From: Trebouxia sp. TZW2008
Taxonomy: Eukaryota; Chlorophyta; Trebouxiophyceae; Trebouxiales; Trebouxiaceae
Length of the DNA: 64,000 nt
NCBI GenBank assembly: GCA_002118135.1
Contig: BDIU01000273.1
Location: forward strand, 1-64,000
Direction of reading: 5' to 3'
Position 1 is the first letter of the stretch. Every line of letters begins with the position of its first letter. The notes below the pieces were generated by a model. The model was not told the DNA's origin and ran no database searches. It saw nothing but the letters and a program-made list of their open reading frames with translations. Of the stretch, positions 56,901 to 64,000 are shown in pieces. The translations under genes were made by a program, and so were the position numbers.

Positions 56901-59900
56901 TGGCATTAGTCAAGCACATCACTGCATGCATGCAGGGATGAATGGTTTGAGTACACAGTCTTGGCAATCAGCAGCTACTGACGTGCCAAACTTGCAGCAT
57001 AATCCATGCTTGAAGCAGCTTCCTAGCCAGTTGCTAACAACTCACCAATCAATTGTTGAGGTGCACCTATGTACGCATCCTGAAGAGCTCGCAAAGCAAT
57101 CATAGCTGTTGCCATGAGTATTGTCTGGGTACATGAGCACTCAGCTGTGAGTTGCTGACGGAATCGTAAGCATGGAGCAAGTACAGAAGACTGAGTAAGT
57201 GGGGCTGATGTGCATCACGCACCAAGCTGTGTCAAGACATGACTAGAGTCATCAAAAACGTTGGATGTATTGTGTACGATAGCGCAATGAACATGTCTGA
57301 AGGGCTTGTTAAGGAGTTTGGGGCTGGACAGCTTGCTGGGCAGAGAAAACGGGAGCAGTCACAATGATGCCCTACCAGCCAGCATGTGAGCTACTCAACC
57401 AGGCCTTTACACCCCCCCGCTCCCCCGGGAGGGGGGGGGGAGAGCACCCAGAACCTTTGGCCGTGCGCGGGCACCCCACACAAATTTGCCTCAATGTCAG
57501 TACGTCACTAGTGTAGCCCACACAAAGTGCCCCGCAACCCCCCACAAACCCGCACACATAGTGTGGGCAAACCCGGAATGTCAGAGGACCTGTAGAGGCA
57601 AGTACTCAACCCATAACTGCTGCTGTGGAACAAAGAAAGTCTGGCCTTGGAAGTAGACCTGGGCTATGCAGCTCTTGGATAGTCACCATGTACCATTGCT
57701 CTGCAGGGCAAAAGCTGAAAAGGCAGCTGCAGCCGAGGCTGCGCACATTGGCACGGACATGGAAACCAACATTGAAGAAGCTGAACGGTTCACGCTACCG
57801 AGCGGCATTGAGATTGAGGCTGCAGGGCGCGGCCCTCCTGATCTGGCCCTCATTTCCCGCCGCATCAAGGAGACTGTCAGAGTGCTGGAAGGCTTCAAGG
57901 TGAGGTTGATCATGCAAGCTGGTTTTGATATGACCACAAGGTGTACTCAATTGTGCCAGCTGCTTTCCAGCATGATCATCATTACTCACAGTGTTGACCA
58001 GCTGAATCATGTGCTGGTGCTGAACTTTGCTAGACATATCAAACTGCCTCCCAGTAGTGCAAGCTCACCCTCAAGTCATTCAAGAATCTTTGCACACCAC
58101 TGTCAGGCAGTCGTTCTCAATAAGATTTCCAAGCTTAGGCATAGCAAGCTCATGCACAGTAGATTACTGCTGTTTCTTGTTGTGACACTGAGCGCGTGTG
58201 TGTGTGCGTGCGTGCGGGGGTGCGTACGTGCATGCCTGCCCGATCAAACAGGCAGATGTCAACAGCTGCTGTTTGGCTTGCGCTTCACTGTTGGCATCAC
58301 TTTTGCTGCTAGCTGACAAACGCCTTGAAAGACAGGTGAGTGCGTGCGTGCATGCCCTATCAAACAGGCAAATATCAACAGCTGCTCTGTGGTTAGCGCT
58401 TCACTTTTGGCATCACTTTTGCTGCTAGCTGACAAAAGCTTTAAATGACAAGTGTTGTCATCTAGCAGAAAATGTAATGCCACAGGGCAGATGTTGACAT
58501 GTGCATGCTTGACACAGACGGCAGCTGTCTATCAAAAAGACCAGGAAATCACCAGCCAGAAGTATTTCACACAGCACTTGTTTGCAAAGTGCATTCAAAA
58601 GCACAAGATGATTTTTCACAGTGCTGCAGATTGTGTTGCAGGCAGCCAAGCAAAAGGAGAATGAAGCCGTAGCAAAAGACAAGAAGGTGAAACAGCCTTT
58701 GAGACCTAGAGCAGAGTTCATGGACCAGCTCAAAAGGGATATGGCTGCTTATCACACCTACAACGACTTCATGCTGGACCCGTTTCTGCATATTTAGCCT
58801 CCTAACACGCGCAATTCCAAGCAGTTCCTGATACCCTGCAGGCAGCCAAGCAGAAAGAGAGTGAAGTCTTAGCAAAGGGCAAGAAGGTGAAACAGCCCTT
58901 GAGACCCAGAGCAGAGTACATGGACCAGCTCAAAAGGGACTTGGCAACTTACTACGGCTACAACGACTTCATGCTGGACACTTTTCTGGGAATGTTCAGC
59001 GTCCCGGAGGCTATTGCTTGCATTGAGGCGAATGAGCTCAAGAGACCCATCACCTTGAGGACAAACACGCTGAAGACCAGGCGAAGGGAGCTTGCTGCAG
59101 CACTCATCAACAGAGGAGTGAACCTTGATCCCATTGGCAAGTGGTCCAAGGTAAGAGCTTGCACAGGAGCAATCATGTGGTACTTTCCAAGGATTGTGCA
59201 CGAGTTGATGTCTCTGTAGATATGCAGTGCTTATCAACAGAGGGGTGAACCTTGATCCCATTGGCATGCGGTCAAAAGTATGGAGTTGCCACCCGCTGCT
59301 TTGACAATGAAGTGAAGGCCTTTCATTGGCCTCTTATGTGTTGTCAGATGCAGCATTGCAGGCAGATGCTCCTCCTGTGCAATGCTACATCAGTGATCAC
59401 GCAACACTCATCAACAGAGGGTGAATGTTGATTCCATTGGCAGATGGTTTCAGGTAAGAGCCTGCTCAGGGCCAGTCATGTGGCACCTTGCATGGATTGC
59501 GCATGGATTGATGTCTCAGTAGGCAGGAATATGCAGCGCTTATCAGCAGAGGAGTGACCCTTGACCTTATTGAGAAGTGATCCAAGGTCAGGAGTGGCAG
59601 ACAGACAACGCTTTTGGGAGCCTGCATTGACAGCTCCTTGTTGTTGCTTAGTCCAAGGTCAGGGTCAGAGGCAGGCAGCTGTGTCTGTGATACTGTATTG
59701 ACAATCCAAGACAGTTCAGAATCGGCCACTCATTGGTATGCTGTTGTAAAGCAGCACTTATGCGGTAGGCGGCTATAGAGAAATTGATCTTTCTCTTGCT
59801 CAATCTCACCATTCTTTGTTGTAGGTTGGGCTGGTGGTGTACGAGTCCAATGTGCCAGTAGGAGCGACACCAGAGTACATGGCTGGCTACTACATGCTGC

Positions 59901-62900
59901 AAGGCGCCAGTTCCTTTCTGCCTGTTATGGCCCTTGCTCCTCAGGAAGGGGAACAGATAGTGGACATGGCTGCGGCGCCAGGTGGGCTACTCCTTCTTTT
60001 TGCAATTTTTGCCTTACGAATTCCTTTTGTGCCTGTTGTGGCCCAGGCACAAGACCACAGGAAGGGGAGCAGACAGTGGAAATGGCTGCAGCATCAGGTG
60101 TGCTTGGTTTGTTTTGTATTGGAATTTTCTGGCTGGATCTGTTTCTTTAATGTCATCTCATTTCATCTGCCTTGTACATTTTATGCCTCCCTATGACGGC
60201 TCTTGCACCTTCACAAGGGGAGCAAATTGGGGATATGGCAGCAGCACCAGGCATGCTACCCATGGATACTTGGTGGACACGCATATGCAGCATAATGCCC
60301 TTGACATTTGCACGGTGTTGTAGTGTTCAGCATTCAGATATTTACTATTCCAATGCACTATTTAGGGCAGTCATTAGGCTGAAGCCCTGTCCCTGTGTTA
60401 GAGAGCCAGCAAATCGTTGAAAGCTGCTTGCTACCTGTGGCTTCAGCCATGCAAAGTTCGAGGGACAGCATTTTCAATCACTTTGCCCGACAGACTTGAA
60501 ACAATGCGGCCAAAAGACTGTGCAATTCACACCCTTTGTGTGATTGGCAGGCAGCAAGACAACCTGTGTTGCAGCGCTGATGCGCAACACAGGCAGCATT
60601 TTCGCCAATGAGATCAACAAGCAGCGGCTCAAGTCTATCCAAGCCAGCCTGCATTGCATGGGCGTCAGCAACACTGCAGCGTACAGCCAGAGACCTTATT
60701 CACTTATCTCCTTTTGTCTGTTGTGTAGGCGGCAAAAGAACTATGTTGCAGCATTGATGCGCAATACCGGCAGCAGCTTTGCAAATGAGATCAACAAGCA
60801 GCAGCTCAAATCCATTCAAGCAAATTTGCAACGCATGGGCATCAGCATTACTGCAGCGTATGGCCAATGGTCAATGAAGCAATCCTCTGTTGTCTGTCAT
60901 GCAGGCGGCAAGACAACCTATGTTGCAGCGCTGATGCGCAATACTGGCAGCATCTTTGCCAACGAGATCAACAAGCAGAGGCTCAAGTCTATTCAGGCGA
61001 ATCTGCAGCGCATGGGTGTCAGCAACACCGTTGTGTGCAGTTATGACGGTCGTGAATTGCCAAAAGTGCTTGGCGAGAAAAGCGTGGACAGAGTGCTGCT
61101 TGACGCCCCATGCAGTGGTACTGGTGTCATTGCTAAAGACCCTACCGTCAAGGTAAGCATGATTGCTCAGCACTCCCTGAATCTTACGGAAATGTAGTGT
61201 GTAGCTTTGTGTGTGCATCACCTCAAGACAATGTTGTGGTACAGGCGTCATTGCCAAAGACCCTACTGTCAAGGTACATGTGCTTATCTGTCATCTTATG
61301 TAGTGACAGCATATTGTAAGTGCTGTATGTTGAGCATGTACGAAAGGCCCGCTTGAGACAGACTGAGAAGATGAGTTGCAGTGTGCATGATGGAATGTCT
61401 AGTACAATGGCAAAGTCATGTTGGACGTGAATTACAAATAACTGATGGAATGAACCTTGAAACAGGAGACAGTACTGATTCACTGTTTTGCATTTTGGCT
61501 AGATGTAGGATTGCAGCAAACATGCCTCCAGTGCTACTGTGGAATCCTGTTGAGACTGCTTTTGAACCCCCGCAGCATATGGACATGTCTGCTGCTGCAG
61601 AGTAACAAGAGCCAGCAAGAGATCTACAAATGCGCGTTCCTTCAAAAGCAATTGCTGCTGGCGGCCATTGATTTGGTAGATGCCCAAAGCAAGACTGGCG
61701 GCTACATAGTTTACTCAACCTGCTCCATCATGGTGGATGAAAACGAAAACGTCATCAACTACGCCCTCCGGAAACGTGATGTCAAGATCGTGCCATGCGG
61801 ATTGGACTTCGGCAGACCTGGTTTCACCAAGTACAGAGAATTCAGATTCCACCCATCCCTAGAACACAGCCGCAGGTTCTACCCACATGCTCAGAATTTG
61901 GATGGGTTCTTCGTATGTAAGCTGAAGAAGATGAGCAACGCCAAGAAGGAACTTGGCAAGGCAGGTCAGGAGGAAGCTGAGCAGGAAGGCGAGCTACCAG
62001 CTGCGGAAGCTGTTGGGCAGCTGCCAGATGTCAGCACAGCAGGCAAAGCAGGCAAAGCAGGCAGAGGCATCAAGGCGTATGGTGATGTAGCTCAGGAGGG
62101 AATGAGAGTTGGCAGAACCAAGAAGCAAGGCAAGACTGTTTTACAGACCGGTGTGTTGTCAACACTGAATCTCCAGCCTTAAAGTACAAACCATATGCAT
62201 CACTCTCCAAAGTGCATTCAGCTGCATCTTGAGACCAACAGATTTTTCTCGGCACAAATTCTTGAATGTTGCTACAGGATGTGATCATGCCATTTTCCCA
62301 AAAATTGCTCGTTAGTGCAATTTGGGAATCTGCTTCCAGATGACAAACTAAGTTAATCACACGCAGAAGCGGCATTTTTCCCCCCTGTTGAGTCAATCTG
62401 TCTTGTCACTGTTGGTCAGAGTGTGGCTTGCAACGATCAGACTGGATGAGTCGCAGCATTGTTTTCAGCCTGTGACCTTGAATTTGGCTCTTGTGCACTG
62501 AACAAAGGTTATTTTGCACAGGCATAACAGCCGCCATGAACATTGTTTTGTGGCTGTGATGTGACACGCTGTGTTGTTCTTTGGACTCATATTGCACATC
62601 AACAGCAGCTGCAACCCACAACATGTGGTGGCTGTGATGTCACATGCTGTGTGATTTGTTCAACTTGCATTGCACATCAACAGGCAAGTGCAGTTCACAT
62701 CGTTTGGTGGCTGTGATGTCACATGCTGTGCAGTTCCTTGAATTGTGTTGCACATCAACATGCAGCTATATAGCACAATGCCTGCGCCTGACTTAACTAC
62801 TGGCAAACGTGTTGAAATTGCTGCAGCCAAAGCAGTGTAACAGGGTACACCCAAAGGGTGTATTGCAACTGTCCAACTCATGATTGTTGATGTTGGCCTG

Positions 62901-63110
62901 CAGGCAAGTCAAAGCCCGTTGAGATCACAGCTTCAGAAGAAGCTGCTGATAAGGCGCCTGTTGGCCCCTCCAAGACTAAGGCCAAGAAGGTGCCCAGATA
63001 TGTGAAGGAAGCCCTGAAGGAAGTTGAGCAAGAGAAAGCCGGCAAGATTGCTGCTGCTGCTCAACTTAGCCGAAAAGCAGATCAGCAAAAGATCAAGGCA
63101 AACATGCCAG

Positions 63111-63141
<31 letters not shown>

Positions 63142-63223
63142 GCCTGTGGCTGTAAAACAAGCTGTTGCAGCTAAGAAGAGCAAAGGCAAAACAGCTAGCA
63201 AGAAATCTAGATCCAAAGCATAG
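53965..63223 (+). CDS. NOP2: Nucleolar rRNA (cytosine-C5) methyltransferase NOP2/Nsun2-class
   Basis: Methylates a cytosine of large-subunit rRNA and supports 60S assembly. Thirteen exons close in phase to 866 aa: 53965-54038, 54139-54205, 54409-54535, 55010-55237, 55436-55660, 55984-56086, 57707-57899, 58842-59150, 59825-59981, 60905-61152, 61601-62150 and 62904-63223 (12 listed, all that are needed). Basic N-terminus [13 protein letters not shown]; long Asp/Glu/Ser-rich nucleolar region; then [63 protein letters not shown] site VDMAAAPG joined to [15 protein letters not shown], motif [19 protein letters not shown], motif [17 protein letters not shown] (both catalytic cysteines present), [24 protein letters not shown]. 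The tail is Lys/Ala-rich. ATG chosen at 53965; the codon nine bases upstream is TTG. Retaining the last intron would give a stop at 62182. Confidence 0.93.
56230..56910 (+). repeat. Four to five ~160-190-bp tandem repeats in a NOP2 intron
   Basis: Units share TCATCAGCC(T/G)TT(G/A)GG(T/A)TG, GTGTGCAG.TGTCCC, a GCTCGCAGATGTCAACTTGAAGGGCATCAG-type segment and AAGTTTCATGAAGTATCATCAATG, starting near 56250, 56415, 56590, 56770. They bear no clear resemblance to a NOP2 exon. Confidence 0.75.
57397..57600 (-). mobile_element. Interspersed ~195-bp element, copy c (inverted)
   Basis: Inverted relative of 22941-23134 across its whole length, including the GC-rich hairpin with long C and G runs and the AACCAGGCCTTTAC end. 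It lies in the NOP2 intron just before exon 57707-57899. Confidence 0.8.
58642..58797 (+). pseudogene. Truncated copy of NOP2 exon 58842-59150
   Basis: Acceptor plus [20 protein letters not shown], then [20 protein letters not shown] and FMLDPFLHI before TAG. It repeats the first half of the real exon and then ends in a stop. If it were spliced in, the protein would end before the methyltransferase core. Confidence 0.9.
59221..59590 (+). pseudogene. Three decayed copies of the donor end of exon 58842-59150
   Basis: The theme [17 protein letters not shown] plus donor recurs at ~59228-59278, ~59400-59455 and ~59538-59590, each with substitutions or a lost base. They follow the real exon. With 58642-58797 in front, the exon is again flanked by 5'-end copies upstream and 3'-end copies downstream. 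Confidence 0.85.
60035..60260 (+). pseudogene. Two copies of the donor end of exon 59825-59981
   Basis: The theme [17 protein letters not shown] plus donor recurs at ~60044-60100 (frame broken) and ~60190-60255 ([17 protein letters not shown], where the donor GT has become GC). This duplicates the first half of the SAM-binding loop. Confidence 0.85.
60551..60875 (+). pseudogene. Two copies of the acceptor end of the SAM-loop exon
   Basis: Copy 60551-~60690 reads [20 protein letters not shown] then [20 protein letters not shown], open but with GGK changed to GSK. Copy ~60730-60870 has lost one base (GGCAAAAGAACTATG) and is frame-shifted. The working exon is the third, 60905-61152. Confidence 0.9.
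61240..61280 (+). pseudogene. Copy of the donor end of exon 60905-61152
   Basis: It repeats the codons for VIAKDPTVK and the donor ~110 bp after the real exon (GCGTCATTGCCAAAGACCCT). Confidence 0.75.
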
Positions 63224-63510
63224 GGCCTTGCCAGCAGCAGCAGCAGCGCCTGCGGCTGTAAAGCAAGCATTTGCAGCTAAGAAAAGCAGAGGCAAAACCG
63301 CCAGCAAGAAAGCTACAGACCAAGCGTAGGCAGTGTGAAATACCAGCTGGATTGTGGCTGCCTAAGTTCTGCAAAAGGTAGATCAGCAAAAGGCTAAGGC
63401 TATTTTGCAAGAGCAGCGGCTGTGGCTCCACAACAAGGTACTACAGCTAAGAGGAATACAGGCAAACCAGCTAGCAAGACAATTAGAACCAAAGCATAGG
63501 CATTGCAGTC
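63224..63510 (+). pseudogene. Two broken copies of the NOP2 C-terminal codons
   Basis: After the stop, ~63225-63330 and ~63375-63500 repeat the tail (theme [20 protein letters not shown]). The first copy reads AAPAAVKQAFAAKKSRGKTA SKKATDQA. The working stop codon separates them from the gene. Confidence 0.85.
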
Positions 63511-63553
63511 GTTGGTGTGTGACAGGCTTTCTGTGCTAAAGTGTTTTGTGCAA

Positions 63554-63558
63554 TGTAA
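63554..63558 (+). terminator. Possible TGTAA polyadenylation signal of NOP2
   Basis: TGTAA is the usual poly(A) signal of chlorophyte algae. This one lies ~330 bases after the NOP2 stop, after the C-terminal copies. Context only. Confidence 0.3.
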
Positions 63559-63599
63559 AGAGTCTGATGTATGTCGTTTCTGAGGCATTGCAGGATGTG

Positions 63600-64000
63600 T
63601 GTCTGTGCTAGATTGAATGAATCTAAGTAATGGATGAATGAATGAATGAGAATCAGCAAACTCTGCTTGTAGGCACACATACAATTGATTTATCATAATG
63701 CCTGTCTTGTCAATATCAGCTTGAACAGCTACATGCACTTTCCACAATACATTGCTACGTTTATTGCAAAGTTCCCTGCAGTGCTTGACATTTTCATTCA
63801 GCACACAGCTGCCGGTAGCAGCTGGTGTCTTTGGGTTGGAATGACATGATTGGTGTCATGCTGACAGCATGCTGTGGGAGACAAACCGGCGCGTACGGTG
63901 TGCAGATCACAGTGCGATGTTGCAAGCACCGCTAGCGCTCTTCATTGAAAGTGTCGATGCTGTGCAGCGCGTCACGTAGTTCTGGTGGACGAATGCGTCG
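63600..64000. other. 3' flank of NOP2, no supported gene
   Basis: Contains a short (AATG)n run near 63625-63648. Nothing else is recognisable up to the window edge. Confidence 0.5.

Noticed and set aside
1..64000. CRISPR array, bacterial operon or integrated virus
   Set aside because: No spaced identical direct repeats, no ribosome binding sites or polycistrons, no capsid, integrase or reverse-transcriptase motif. The gene structure is plainly nuclear eukaryotic.

Overview
The window reads as nuclear DNA of a green alga. It carries plastid-isoprenoid DXS, an early light-induced protein (ELIP) with a transit-peptide-like N-terminus, a nucleolar rRNA methyltransferase (NOP2/Nsun type), an encrypted papain-family protease and a CRAL-TRIO/BCH protein. 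Almost all are split by many short GT-AG introns. A chlorophyte, perhaps a trebouxiophyte-type genome of moderate GC, is my inference; the sequence does not fix the species. Exon coordinates below come from reading splice sites, frames and phases by eye. Where all phases close I say so.

Layout: DXS (minus, cut by the left edge, 1-2026). A BCH/CRAL-TRIO protein (minus, 3008-10244, 9 exons). A tandem pair of intronless F-box-like orphans (minus, 11183-12217 and 13315-14280). Two adjacent minus-strand genes: a small protein with a deamidase-like Cys/His arrangement (15392-18711) and a signal-peptide, Cys-rich membrane protein (18814-21673). A gene-poor stretch (21674-24916). ELIP (minus, 24917-25989). 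Two divergent, head-to-head paralogues encoding acidic disordered proteins (minus 28849-37931; plus 38297-42189), whose downstream flanks are also mirrored, so roughly 26.5-44.1 kb is an old inverted duplication. A repeat-rich stretch (44.1-45.9 kb). A cfaD-like papain protease (minus, 45964-53628). NOP2 (plus, 53965-63223), divergent from the protease across a 336-bp shared promoter.

The main signal is structural. Eight of the nine intron-containing genes hold tandem copies of exon ends plus the flanking splice site and intron, lying beside the working exon. Most copies are broken by a stop, a frameshift or loss of a catalytic residue; some are still open and in phase; a few appear to have been kept as protein repeats. 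The two intronless genes have no such copies inside them. This looks like continuing splice-junction-centred tandem duplication that feeds intron growth and protein repeats.
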